The notes: generated by a model not told the origin, from the sequence alone. 64,000 bases of DNA from UBA695 sp042691655 (GCA_042691655.1 CP170506.1:3038001-3102000), one strand, 5' to 3'; positions 21,076-29,923 are shown, numbered from the stretch's first letter. A program made the numbers and translations.

Positions 21076-22047
21076 ATGCCTTGGTTTACCTTTAATCTCC
21101 AGGACTTCTCGGTTGCGTTCTTAAGCATCCTCTTCGAGGGGGTGCCCTTCATGTTCATCGGCACGCTGATCTCCGGTTTTGTCGACGCGTTTGTGTCGCC
21201 CGAGACGCTGACCAAAATCCAGCCGCGCAACCCGCTGGCCGCCATCGCGCTGAGCGGCGTACTCGGCGTGGTCTTCCCCATGTGCGAATGCGGCGTGATC
21301 CCCGTCATCCAGCGCATGATCCGCAAAGGCCTGCCGGTTTCCTGTGCGCTTACCTACCTGCTGGCCGCCCCCATCGTCAACCCCATCGTGGCGCTCAGCA
21401 CCTTCGCCGCGTTCCGGGGGCAGAGCCCCGCAATGGTTATGACGCTGCGGCTCGGGATGGGGTTTGCCGTGGCCGTGGTCTGCGGGCTCGTCATCCAGGC
21501 CCTGCCGGTTTCGAAAATTCTTAACAAAGCCATGCTCGCGCCCCAGCCGAGCCGCCGCCTCTCCATGGGCGCGCGCTTGAGCCCACCCCCGCCCGCCGAC
21601 GGCGCTCCCAGCGATTTTCCCGCCCCAGAGAGCTTTGGCTCGAAAGTGATCGCCGCGATCCGTTGCGCATCCTTCGATTTCCTGGACGTAGGGTTCTACC
21701 TCATCATCGGCGCGGCCATCGCGAGCTTCTTCAACACCGCCATTCACCGCGACGCCATTGCCCCGCTGGCCGGGCACTCCGTCCTGGCCACCGCCAGCAT
21801 GATGGGCCTCGCCTTGATGCTCTCCCTGTGCAGCACATCCGACGCCTTTGTCGCCGCGAGCTTTACCGGGTTCCCCCTAGCGGCGAAGCTAGCCTTCATG
21901 GTCTTCGGCCCGATGATGGATATGAAGCTGCTTTTCATGTACTGTATGGTGTTCCGCAAACGCTTCACGGCCTTTTTTGCCCTCGCCCTTTTCCTGCTGG
22001 TCGGCGCGGTCTCCCTGGGCGTGGGCTTGCTGCTTAAATCATCTTAA
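21076..22047 (+). CDS. DUF318/UPF0718 permease
   Basis: 323-residue inner-membrane protein with about eight helices. It has the family signatures FPMCECGVIPVIQRMIRKGLP, YLLAAPIVNPIVAL and SLCSTSDAFVAASF, with Cys in the first and last. This is the YcgR/ArsP-type permease group, normally encoded next to one TIGR03943 protein; here three such partners precede it. The transported substrate is unknown. The next gene starts 10 bp downstream, so five genes form one plus-strand unit. Confidence 0.88.
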   Translation: MPWFTFNLQDFSVAFLSILFEGVPFMFIGTLISGFVDAFVSPETLTKIQPRNPLAAIALSGVLGVVFPMCECGVIPVIQRMIRKGLPVSCALTYLLAAPIVNPIVALSTFAAFRGQSPAMVMTLRLGMGFAVAVVCGLVIQALPVSKILNKAMLAPQPSRRLSMGARLSPPPPADGAPSDFPAPESFGSKVIAAIRCASFDFLDVGFYLIIGAAIASFFNTAIHRDAIAPLAGHSVLATASMMGLALMLSLCSTSDAFVAASFTGFPLAAKLAFMVFGPMMDMKLLFMYCMVFRKRFTAFFALALFLLVGAVSLGVGLLLKSS

Positions 22048-22057
22048 AAAGCATCCT

Positions 22058-22954
22058 ATGACAGAGAAAAGTCCACGCATTACCTTAAACAACGGCGTCC
22101 AGATGCCAGCCCTTGGGCTTGGTGTTTACCTGAGCCCCCTGGAACAGACAGCGGAAATTGTCGCCAACGCCATCGGGGCCGGATACCGGCTCATCGACAC
22201 CGCCTCCGCCTATTTCAATGAAAGCCAAGTCGGCGAAGGCATTCGGCAAAGCGGCGTCTCCCGTTCGGAAATCTTCCTCACCACCAAGCTCTGGATGAGC
22301 CACTACGGCTACGAACCAGCCCTGCGCGCCTTCGATTCCAGCTTGCGCAAGCTCGGGCTCGACTATGTGGACCTTTACCTGCTCCACTGGCCGGTGCCCC
22401 GGGCCTTCGCCCAAACCGTGGCGGCCTACAAAGCCGCTGAAAAGCTGCTCGCCGAAGGCAAAGTGCGGGCGATCGGCGTCTGCAATTACAACCCGAACCA
22501 TTTAGAGGCGCTGATCCTGCAAACCAGCATTGTTCCGGCGGTCAACCAGGTGGAGCTGCATCCCTACTTTATCCAACGGGAAGTGCGCAAGGCCGATACG
22601 CGCCACGGCGTCCTCACTCAGTCCTGGTCTCCCATCGGGGGCGTCATCGCCAGAAACCGCGCGGACGATCCCTCCGTGGTCGCACCGCTAAAGCATCCCG
22701 TCATCCTCAGTCTGGCGGAAAAATACGCTAAAACTCCGGCCCAAATCATCCTCCGCTGGCATATCGACCACGGACTCTCGGCCGTTCCAAAATCGGTGCA
22801 CCCCCAACGCATCGCGGAGAATATCGATATCTTCGATTTCGCCCTGACGCCAGACGACCTCACGGCCATCGACGCGCTGGATACCGGCACCCGCATCGGT
22901 CCCGATCCCGAGACCCTCGACGCCGAATCGGCCCCCATCAAGATTGCCGACTAG
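22058..22954 (+). CDS. Aldo/keto reductase (2,5-diketo-D-gluconate reductase-like)
   Basis: 298 residues from ATG 22058; a longer frame start at 21977 lies inside the permease gene. The catalytic tetrad is Asp47, Tyr52, Lys77 and His110 (LLHWPVP). MPALGLGVYLS at the start and IILRWHIDHG / VPKSVHPQRI near the end are typical of AKR5-type NADPH reductases. Substrate unknown. Its TAG stop lies in CTAG 22951-22954, whose complement is also the stop of the convergent TrmO-like gene. Confidence 0.9.
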   Translation: MTEKSPRITLNNGVQMPALGLGVYLSPLEQTAEIVANAIGAGYRLIDTASAYFNESQVGEGIRQSGVSRSEIFLTTKLWMSHYGYEPALRAFDSSLRKLGLDYVDLYLLHWPVPRAFAQTVAAYKAAEKLLAEGKVRAIGVCNYNPNHLEALILQTSIVPAVNQVELHPYFIQREVRKADTRHGVLTQSWSPIGGVIARNRADDPSVVAPLKHPVILSLAEKYAKTPAQIILRWHIDHGLSAVPKSVHPQRIAENIDIFDFALTPDDLTAIDALDTGTRIGPDPETLDAESAPIKIAD

Positions 22955-23790
22955 TCGTCTGTCGCAGACAACAGCAAGCGGGACTCCGGCGCGCTCATGA
23001 CCTCCGCCGCATCGCGCCATCCCCGGCCGGGGATGTGGAGAACGACGCCCTCCCCGGTTGGCCCGGAAAGCTCAGCCCGCCAGAGCTCTCCCGGTTCCGC
23101 CGTCCATTCCAGCGTGCCCCGCAATGCACTGCACCCGGTCGCGGCCTCCCAACCCTGGGCGAAAAAGAAACCGCTCCGGAGCCGGGAGCTGAGCGCCTCG
23201 CCGCGTCGGGCCTTGAGCCGGGCCAGAGCGGCCAGCCCGGCTCGCAGCCCCAGCACAAACTCCGCGTTGGTCGTGTCCCAATGAAACGCGCGGGCGGCCT
23301 GCGCGGCATCCCCCGGGCGGTTCATCACCCCGGCCCAGTGAAGCGGAGCGGCGGCCTCGGGGTAAGCGTCGAATTGCGGGACGTACACCTTCACGTCGAG
23401 GACCGGCGTGCCATCCAGCGCATCGAGGCCGCAGACCGCGAGCCGCGCTCCCTCGCGCCGGATCAACCGCACGATGCAGGAGCCCAGCCCCGAAGGGCGG
23501 CCCGGGAAGCGCCCGCTAAAAACGCCCTGCCCCGCCCGGTCGTCCCCCTCGGGAACCACCAGCGGCGGCTCGCTCCCCCACCCCTTCATGTCCAGCCATT
23601 CCCGCGACCGGTGCTGGTGGTAGATCACCCAGAGATGCGAAAAATACTCGATTCCCGCGAGCGCCGGTTCCAGTTCCGGCCGGATGCGGATGAAGGCCTC
23701 CGAGTGCTCGTAATCGAAGCGATCCGTGACCTCGCGGTACGCCGACTCTACCGTTCCGATAGGATTCAGTATCACGTTCGCCTCACTCAT
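22951..23790 (-). CDS. TrmO/TsaA-like (UPF0066) protein with C-terminal extension
   Basis: 279 residues from ATG 23790 (MSEANVIL), overlapping the binding-protein gene by 8 bp. The first 150 residues follow the UPF0066 pattern: NPIGTVES, YFSHLWVIYHQH, GVFSGRFPGRPSGLGSCIVRL and LDGTPVLDVKVYVPQFD. This fold includes the SAM-dependent tRNA m6t6A37 methyltransferase TrmO. About 120 further residues (from AGVMNRPGD) form an unrecognised second domain. Being last in a metal-chelate uptake operon suggests a role other than, or in addition to, tRNA modification. Confidence 0.8.
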   Translation of the reverse strand: MSEANVILNPIGTVESAYREVTDRFDYEHSEAFIRIRPELEPALAGIEYFSHLWVIYHQHRSREWLDMKGWGSEPPLVVPEGDDRAGQGVFSGRFPGRPSGLGSCIVRLIRREGARLAVCGLDALDGTPVLDVKVYVPQFDAYPEAAAPLHWAGVMNRPGDAAQAARAFHWDTTNAEFVLGLRAGLAALARLKARRGEALSSRLRSGFFFAQGWEAATGCSALRGTLEWTAEPGELWRAELSGPTGEGVVLHIPGRGWRDAAEVMSAPESRLLLSATDD

Positions 23791-24874
23791 GGCTCGCTCC
23801 GGGAACGGGGACCAGCGACGTATCGACGAAAGCGCGCGCATCGGCTTCGCTTAATTCGTAATGATAAAAAAGGTGGTAGAATTCGCGAATCTCCGCCACA
23901 AGGTCAAACTTCACGCGCTCGGGATAGAGCGCCCACGCCGCCCATTTCAGCCCGAGCAGACGGTTCGCCGACGGCGGCCGGTCAAACCAGTTAAATGGGC
24001 GGTTGGGAATCTGCCAGACGCGCCCCCGGGCCACGGCGGGCACCCGCCGCCACTCGGGCGTGTTGAGCCACTCGGGGAACCGCGCGTCCTCGCTCCAATC
24101 GCGGCAGACCAGCATGGAATCCGGCTGCCAGGCGATCACCTGCTCCAACGAAACCGAGGCGCGCTGAAAGCTGGAGGTCTCGTCGCCGGAGGAGACCACG
24201 TTTTCCGCGCCGATCCAGTTAAGCACCTGCGTGTGCATCGAAGTTTTCACGTTAGTCATCAGCCCGCGCGGCCCCTCTGCATAATAAACGCGCTTGCGTT
24301 CGGCCTCCGGAATGGCAGCCGCCAGCGCCCGGACCTCGGTGATCGTATTGCGCGCGTAGGCCGCCAGTTTTTGCGCCCGATCCTCCGCGCCGAGCAGTTT
24401 CCCGAGCAGTTCGTAAACCTGCGCCGTGTCCTCCAGCTCACCGCTGGCCATCCAGACCGGGATGCCCACCTGCTGTTGCAAACGGTTGGCAAAATCGACC
24501 GCCGTGGCGTCCGTGTACCCGATGGAAAGGATGAGCTGCGGCCTCGCGGCGATGATCACCTCGCGGTTGCCGGAGCCGTTGCCGCCGAACCAGCCGCCGA
24601 GCACCGGGAGATCGCGCTGGCTCGCCAAAATGTAGGCCTTGTCCTGCGGCATCAGCTCATGGTTCCACCCCACCATCTTTTCCGGGCAGAGCGAATAGAC
24701 CATGATCGCGCCCATCGGGCTCGTGAAAAAAACGCGGTCGATTTGTTTCGGGACGGTCACTTTGCGCCCGGCGCAGTCGGTCACTTCCACGGTGCCAGGC
24801 TCCGCCGCCGCCGAGGGCCGCACCCAGGCCAGGCACGCGAGGAGGATCAATATTAGTCGAGTTGGGGAATGCAT
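23783..24874 (-). CDS. FecB/BtuF-type ABC substrate-binding protein
   Basis: 363 residues with an N-terminal signal peptide (LILILLACLAWVRPSAAA), so periplasmic or lipid-free exported. It follows the siderophore/cobalamin binding-protein plan: VTDCAGRKVTVPKQIDRV, then VIIAARPQLILSIGY, and a long helix-rich C-terminal lobe (WQPDSMLVCRDW; RVWQIPNRPFNWFDRPPS). It overlaps the ATPase gene by 22 bp. Ligand unknown; with the TonB receptor it should be a metal chelate or corrinoid-like compound. Confidence 0.9.
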   Translation of the reverse strand: MHSPTRLILILLACLAWVRPSAAAEPGTVEVTDCAGRKVTVPKQIDRVFFTSPMGAIMVYSLCPEKMVGWNHELMPQDKAYILASQRDLPVLGGWFGGNGSGNREVIIAARPQLILSIGYTDATAVDFANRLQQQVGIPVWMASGELEDTAQVYELLGKLLGAEDRAQKLAAYARNTITEVRALAAAIPEAERKRVYYAEGPRGLMTNVKTSMHTQVLNWIGAENVVSSGDETSSFQRASVSLEQVIAWQPDSMLVCRDWSEDARFPEWLNTPEWRRVPAVARGRVWQIPNRPFNWFDRPPSANRLLGLKWAAWALYPERVKFDLVAEIREFYHLFYHYELSEADARAFVDTSLVPVPGASHE

Positions 24875-25608
24875 ACGCGAACGGGTTTTTGTTGTTTATC
24901 GGGAACTTCGGATATCGAAAATGGAACGTGGTAGAGGCTCTCCAGCATCTCGGGCGAAATCACCTCGCCGGGAGCTCCGGGCGGCAGCAGGCGGCCCTCT
25001 TTCACAATCGCCGCGCGGGTGGCGCAGCGCAGCGCGTGCTCCGGGTGGTGCGTGGCCATCAGGATGCCGATGCCCGAAGCCGCCAGCCGCCGCAGCGTTT
25101 GCAGCATCCGGAGCTGATTGCCAAAGTCGAGACTGGAGGCCGGTTCATCCAAGATCAAGAACTGCGCCTCCTGCGCCAGCGCCCGCGCGATAAGAACCAT
25201 CTGGCGCTCGCCGCCGCTGATCTCCGTATAGAGCCGTTCGCCAAAGCCCTCCATGCCTACCTGCGCCAACGCGGCCCGCGCCGCCGTCCAGTCGGCCTCG
25301 CCCGGCCCGGACCAGAGCGGCCAGCGCGACGTGCGCCCCATCACCACCATATCCAGTATGCGGAACGAAAAAAGCGGCGCGTGCGCCTGCGGAACATAGG
25401 CCAGCCACGAGCGCCCGTTGGCCCCGGCCCGGACCCTCCCGGCAAGCGGCTTGAGCACGCCCGCGAGCGTTTTAAGCAGCGCCGATTTCCCCGAACCGTT
25501 GGGCCCCAGCAGGCAGAAGAATTCGCCCCCATGGAGCGTGAGATTCACCCCGCTGAGCACCGGCCTGCGGGTATAGCCGCACGAGAGATTTTCCAGTTCC
25601 AGGAGCAT
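24853..25608 (-). CDS. FecE/BtuD-type ABC transporter ATPase
   Basis: 251 residues. Walker A is GPNGSGKSALLKTL, signature ISGGERQMVLIARAL, Walker B FLILDEPASSLDFGN, and the switch His is in MATHHPEH. It lies 3 bp after the permease stop and overlaps the binding-protein gene, so it is the ATPase of this importer. Confidence 0.95.
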   Translation of the reverse strand: MLLELENLSCGYTRRPVLSGVNLTLHGGEFFCLLGPNGSGKSALLKTLAGVLKPLAGRVRAGANGRSWLAYVPQAHAPLFSFRILDMVVMGRTSRWPLWSGPGEADWTAARAALAQVGMEGFGERLYTEISGGERQMVLIARALAQEAQFLILDEPASSLDFGNQLRMLQTLRRLAASGIGILMATHHPEHALRCATRAAIVKEGRLLPPGAPGEVISPEMLESLYHVPFSISEVPDKQQKPVRVCIPQLD

Positions 25609-25611
25609 ACG

Positions 25612-26649
25612 TTATGAGGCCCAGCTTTGTTGCGAACGGCGCAGTAGAACAAGGAACGCGGGCACGCCGCACGCGCATGTCACAATCCCCAGCGGGAACT
25701 CCACGCTGAACATCCAGCGGGCCAGATTATCGGCCCAAAGGAGATAGATGGCCCCCACCAGCAGCGACGTCGGCAGCAGGTCGCGGTGATTGGGCCCCAC
25801 CCAAAAGCGGGCCAGGTGAGGCACCATCAACCCCACCCAGCCAATGATGCCGCCGACGGCCACGGACGCTGAGGTGATCAGTGTAGCCCCGAGCAGGATC
25901 AACACGCGAATGAGTCCCGTCGGAACCCCCAGCGCCCGGGCCTCTTCCTCGCCCAGAGCCATGGTATTAAGCGGCCAGCGCAACGCCAACAGTAGCGTGA
26001 CTCCGAGCACCAGCGGCGGCAGAAGAAACCAGGTATCGCGCGCGGTGACCGACGAGAGCCCCCCCATCAGCCAGAACGTAATGGCAGGGAGCTTGGAATA
26101 CGGATCGGCCACTACTTTGATGACCGAAATGCCCGCGGCAAAGAGACTCCCAATGACCATGCCGGTGAGCACCAGGCGCAGGGCGAAATGCGCCCCGCCA
26201 ACGGAGCGGCTCAGCACGCAGGTCGTCCCCACGGCGATGAGCCCGAAGACGAAAGCCGCAGCCTGGATGCCAAGAATGCTCCAGGAAAATAGAATCCCAA
26301 TCGACGCCCCGAACGCCGCCCCCGCCGACGCCCCAAGGATATCGGGCGAAACCAACGAATTACGGAATAGCCCTTGATAAGACGCTCCTGCCACCGAGAG
26401 CGCCGCGCCCACGGCCAGCGCCGCCACGATGCGCGGGAGCCGGATGCCGTAGATCAGCGTGGCCACCGTCTCGCGAGCCGTCACGGCATGGCCGGAGGCG
26501 GACGGCATCCAGAGCTGAAAAAGATCCGCCCAGGAAAGCCGATGCGGCCCGAAGCGCAGCGACACCAGCACGCTGGCCACGAGCACCGCGAGAAGAAGGG
26601 CGGTCCGGCCCCGCCACCGCGGAGCCGGACGCATCGGGTTGTCTTCCAT
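25612..26649 (-). CDS. FecCD-family ABC transporter permease
   Basis: 345 residues from ATG 26649, which shares one base with the DUF364 stop (TGATG). A longer start at 26733 is inside DUF364. It has about ten membrane helices with family signatures SYQGLFRNSLVSPDILGASAG, TLITSASVAVGGIIGWVGLMVPHLAR and GAIYLLWADNLARW, as in iron-siderophore and cobalamin permeases. It acts as a homodimer with the ATPase above. Confidence 0.94.
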   Translation of the reverse strand: MEDNPMRPAPRWRGRTALLLAVLVASVLVSLRFGPHRLSWADLFQLWMPSASGHAVTARETVATLIYGIRLPRIVAALAVGAALSVAGASYQGLFRNSLVSPDILGASAGAAFGASIGILFSWSILGIQAAAFVFGLIAVGTTCVLSRSVGGAHFALRLVLTGMVIGSLFAAGISVIKVVADPYSKLPAITFWLMGGLSSVTARDTWFLLPPLVLGVTLLLALRWPLNTMALGEEEARALGVPTGLIRVLILLGATLITSASVAVGGIIGWVGLMVPHLARFWVGPNHRDLLPTSLLVGAIYLLWADNLARWMFSVEFPLGIVTCACGVPAFLVLLRRSQQSWAS

Positions 26650-27416
26650 CAGCCCTTCCTCCGTTCGATCTGCACCATTCGGGTGCCATGATCGAAGAAC
26701 GCGTGCTGGCCTCCCTCCTGCACGATCTGCCACACCGGGGCAATGTCTTCCACAACAAGCCCGGCGAGCATGTTCACTCCATAGTCAAAGAGCACGGGTG
26801 CCAATGGCACCGTTGGCCCGGCCATGACCACGAAGGCGTCGCGGCTGAGGGCCAGCAGCCGCGGAAGCGTTTTGTTAATCAGCGTCACTCCCGTGATGAA
26901 GACGAAATCGCTCTCCGGGAGCACCGCCTCGCAAGCGGGGTCGGGCAGGTCGCCCGGCTGCGGCCTGCGTTCCAGGATCGTCAGCTCGCATACCTCTGCC
27001 ATTTTCTCCAGCCCGCGAAAGTGGCCGATCACCGCGACGCGCTTGCCCGCCACGCGCGGCAGCATCGTTTCAAACGCGTTGCCGCCGTCGCTATGGGCTT
27101 CATAGTCGCCGCCACCGCTCCACGCCGCCACGCGGGACGGCGCATTGTAGTATGCATTGATCGCGGCCATGCCGAGAGCCGCCTCGGCAAAGTTCCACGA
27201 ACGGCTGCGCGCGGCCAGCTCGCCCAAGGCGCTTCCGGCCAGGCTCCCCGCCCCGGCCGGTGCTCCGCCGGACTCCGTCGGGGCCATGGCCATCCCCAGG
27301 CCGTCCGCGGAGCGCAAGGCAAACCAATGAAGGCCCGCCACGAACGCCTCGGCTTTCGCTGTGGCGGGAATGCCCCCGCACAGATCATTGTAAATCGGCC
27401 ACACTTGAGTTTGCAT
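26649..27416 (-). CDS. DUF4213/DUF364 putative heavy-metal chelation protein
   Basis: 255 residues. The N-terminal half matches the DUF4213 region (LHWFALRSADGLGMAM; SWNFAEAALGMAAINAYYN). The C-terminal half is a Rossmann-like DUF364 domain (VAGKRVAVIGHFRGLEKM; LPESDFVFITGVTLINKTLPRLL; VVMAGPTVPL). The family is often found in anaerobes beside siderophore-type importers and is thought to bind metals or a metal ligand. Its ATG directly follows the TonB receptor stop with no gap, and it is coupled to the permease. Confidence 0.85.
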   Translation of the reverse strand: MQTQVWPIYNDLCGGIPATAKAEAFVAGLHWFALRSADGLGMAMAPTESGGAPAGAGSLAGSALGELAARSRSWNFAEAALGMAAINAYYNAPSRVAAWSGGGDYEAHSDGGNAFETMLPRVAGKRVAVIGHFRGLEKMAEVCELTILERRPQPGDLPDPACEAVLPESDFVFITGVTLINKTLPRLLALSRDAFVVMAGPTVPLAPVLFDYGVNMLAGLVVEDIAPVWQIVQEGGQHAFFDHGTRMVQIERRKG

Positions 27417-29528
27417 TTAGAATGTATAGCGAAGGTTGGTGAAGTAGGTGCGGCCCGCCTGCCAGTAGCCGTCCTGCAGCTCGTAATTCTTGTCGAAGAG
27501 GTTGTTGATCCCGACGCTGAAGGTCACGTCCTTCGTGATGCGGTAGGAGACCTTAAAGTTCGGCACGGCGAACCCGTCCACCTTCCGCCCGTCGCTGTAG
27601 GTATAGCGCCATGAGGAATACTGCATGCTCGGGATCAGGCTGATCTGGCTAATCGGCCGGATGTCGGCATAGACAAACCCCGACCAGGCCGGAACATCCG
27701 TCAGGTAAAGATCCGAGGTGAGGTTGCGCCGCCACACATAGGAGACGTTATTCCCCACCGTCAGCCAGTCGCTGAAAGCGTAGTCCAGCCCGAGCTCCCC
27801 GCCGAAGCTCTCGGCTTTGCCAATGTTCTGGTTTTGCGAGACCCATTTTTTGTTCACATAGGCCACGTTGCTCACGCTCTGAATGGCATCGTCGATGGAC
27901 GAGTAGAAGAGGTTGGCGTGAACGTTCAGCGCCTTGAGCGCGTTGAATGCCTTGAGCGGCGTGCCGTCGTAGCCGATCTCATAATGGATGGCCGATTCCG
28001 GCTTCAGGTCCGGGTTGGCCAGCGCCTTTCCGAGACCGTAGGAATAGCGATCCTTGATCGTGGGGAAGCGGCTCTTGTGCGCGATGGTGAAGTGCAGGGT
28101 ATCGGTGTCCGTCAGCTTATAGAAGATGCCGGCCTCCGGGTTGAAGCTCGTGAAATCGTGCGCAGGGAACGCGGCCCCGTTGCTGTTGGTGTCCTCGGCC
28201 TGGAGCGAGTTGCGAATGTCGTAACTGAAGCCCGCTTGGATATCAATTTTATCCGTGGCGTGGAAGGTATCCTCCAGCGCGAGGGAGATCGTTTCGTCCT
28301 CGTCCACGTAATGGGGATAGCCCTCGACCTGCTCGTCGTGGTGATCGAGCTTGTAATGCGCGGCCCCCTTGAGCGTATTCATCGGGATCAGCTCCGTGCC
28401 GAGTTCCAGCGACGTGCCCCAGGTATAGTCATCGTAATGACTCGGGCCGCTGGAGCCGGTGAGCAGCTTCGTGTAAGTGCCGTCGGAGTATTGGTCGAGC
28501 GCGTTCTCGTACTTGTCGAAAAAGACGCGCGGCTTGATGTAGCTATCCTCGCCGAGCTGCGTTGAGGAAACATAGTACACCGTGTCCTTGTTCCACTTCG
28601 GCCACTGCCAGTAGCGGAGATACTGGGTAGGATCGTTGCCCGCGTAGGGCGGCGTTCCCTTTTCGCCTTCCTGGTGAACGAAGCCGACCGCGTATTCGTC
28701 CGTGGCGTTGGGCGTGTAGCCCAGCTTGCCGCTGATCTTCCAGTCCGTGGAGTAGGAGTTGTTGCGCGTGCCGCCGTCCTCCGCCTTGGTCGGCTGGAAG
28801 TCGCCGGACATATCGGTGTGATCCTGCGTGATGTAGGAGGCGCCTAATTGGAAATAGAACTTGTCCTGCTTGGAGCCGACATTGAGCGCGCTCTCGTAGC
28901 CGTCGCCCGTGGACGCTCCCAGCGTGATGTCGCCCTCCAGCGGGCGCGTGGGCTGGCGCGAGACGATGTTGATCGCGCCGCCGAGCGTATTGGGCCCGTA
29001 GAGCACCGAGCTGTAGCCCTTGGCCACGCTGATGGTGCCCACGTCAAACGTGGTGAAACGCCCGAGGTCAACGTACCCGTCATACGGCACGTAGGCCGGA
29101 ACGCCATCGATAAAGATCGGGACCTGGAGCCGGTTGAAGCCGCGCACGTACACCGTGGTTTCATTGCGCGCGCCGACGGAAGCCGTGGTCACGCCGGGCT
29201 GGGTGGCCACCGCGTCGGCTACGTTGTTTTTTTCCAAAAGCTGGATCTTCTCCGCCGTGGTCTGCGTTTCGAGCTGAGCCGCCACGTCGGGCACTTTCCC
29301 GGTCACCGTCACGGTTCCCAGCGTGAAGGTTTTCTCCGAGGACCCGGAGATCACTGCCGAGGTGGAACCGCTGGTGGAAGCTGCTGTGCCAGTCTGCGCG
29401 GCTTCCTGGGCTTGCACTGCGGAGCCGAGCGGCAGAGCCAGGCCAACCGTGGCCAGGGCAAAGAGGGATTTCCGTATCCGTCGAAGGTTTCGATACTTGG
29501 CAATACTTGAGGAGGACTTGGTGGACAT
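27417..29528 (-). CDS. TonB-dependent outer-membrane receptor
   Basis: 703 residues with a signal peptide ending near SAVQAQ. A short linker with the TonB-box-like FTLGTVTVTGK precedes the plug domain (NNVADAVATQPGVTTASVG; VYVRGFNRLQVPIFIDGVP; GPNTLGGAINIVSRQP), then the barrel, which ends in YFTNLRYTF with the expected terminal Phe. It is the first gene of a six-gene operon for a chelated metal or corrinoid. A 395-bp leader with a strong palindrome and a structured candidate precedes it. Confidence 0.95.
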   Translation of the reverse strand: MSTKSSSSIAKYRNLRRIRKSLFALATVGLALPLGSAVQAQEAAQTGTAASTSGSTSAVISGSSEKTFTLGTVTVTGKVPDVAAQLETQTTAEKIQLLEKNNVADAVATQPGVTTASVGARNETTVYVRGFNRLQVPIFIDGVPAYVPYDGYVDLGRFTTFDVGTISVAKGYSSVLYGPNTLGGAINIVSRQPTRPLEGDITLGASTGDGYESALNVGSKQDKFYFQLGASYITQDHTDMSGDFQPTKAEDGGTRNNSYSTDWKISGKLGYTPNATDEYAVGFVHQEGEKGTPPYAGNDPTQYLRYWQWPKWNKDTVYYVSSTQLGEDSYIKPRVFFDKYENALDQYSDGTYTKLLTGSSGPSHYDDYTWGTSLELGTELIPMNTLKGAAHYKLDHHDEQVEGYPHYVDEDETISLALEDTFHATDKIDIQAGFSYDIRNSLQAEDTNSNGAAFPAHDFTSFNPEAGIFYKLTDTDTLHFTIAHKSRFPTIKDRYSYGLGKALANPDLKPESAIHYEIGYDGTPLKAFNALKALNVHANLFYSSIDDAIQSVSNVAYVNKKWVSQNQNIGKAESFGGELGLDYAFSDWLTVGNNVSYVWRRNLTSDLYLTDVPAWSGFVYADIRPISQISLIPSMQYSSWRYTYSDGRKVDGFAVPNFKVSYRITKDVTFSVGINNLFDKNYELQDGYWQAGRTYFTNLRYTF

Positions 29529-29700
29529 GGATTACGTGCGAAGTAGGTTGTTGAGGTTGAGCCGTGGGGTGGGTTGTTTACTTAACAGCGTCAACGATCC
29601 GTGACGCTTAGCAAGCGGCGTGCCACATGGTTCTCGCGGGCTGATTTCAGCTCTCCACCGGCGGGGTTAATCGGGGAATCCCGGGGAGACAGACCATTTT
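29529..29700 (-). promoter_or_regulatory. Structured leader candidate upstream of the TonB receptor
   Basis: The minus-strand leader contains GTCTGTCTCCCCGGGATTCC, a GCTGAAATCAGC hairpin, GAACCATGTGGCACGCCGC and a perfect 7-bp stem AGCGTCA/TGACGCT (29608-29602 with 29593-29587). The pattern could be a metabolite- or metal-sensing RNA. I did not find a cobalamin B12 box (GCCACTG). A loose resemblance to the molybdenum-cofactor RNA motif is only a recollection. Confidence 0.3.
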
Positions 29701-29867
29701 GTAAATTTTTCGCAACCGGCCCAAAACCTCCGGAAATTTTCCAAAACGCCAGGACGTTTCTTAACCAGAATGCGTAAAAAACGCGCCGGAAATGGCGCGT
29801 TTTGATCAGGGAAACCCCGGCGTTGTCATTTTATAACAATCTGCCGGGCAGGCTCTTACAACCTAAA

Positions 29868-29909
29868 AATGTTAACTATACTTTGCATATGTAAAGTATA
29901 GTTAACATT
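29868..29909. promoter_or_regulatory. 42-bp palindrome, operator-like, upstream of the TonB operon
   Basis: AATGTTAACTATACTTT (29868-29884) is the exact reverse complement of 29893-29909 around GCATATGT. It is strongly A/T-rich in a GC-rich region and has no T-tract, so it looks more like an operator than a terminator. It lies 14 bp past the stop of the upstream ATPase gene and about 340 bp before the TonB receptor start, so it could act on either. The rest of 29701-29867 shows a GCGCC/GGCGC-type foldback but no gene. Confidence 0.6.
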
Positions 29910-29923
29910 CAGGCAGGCCGCTC

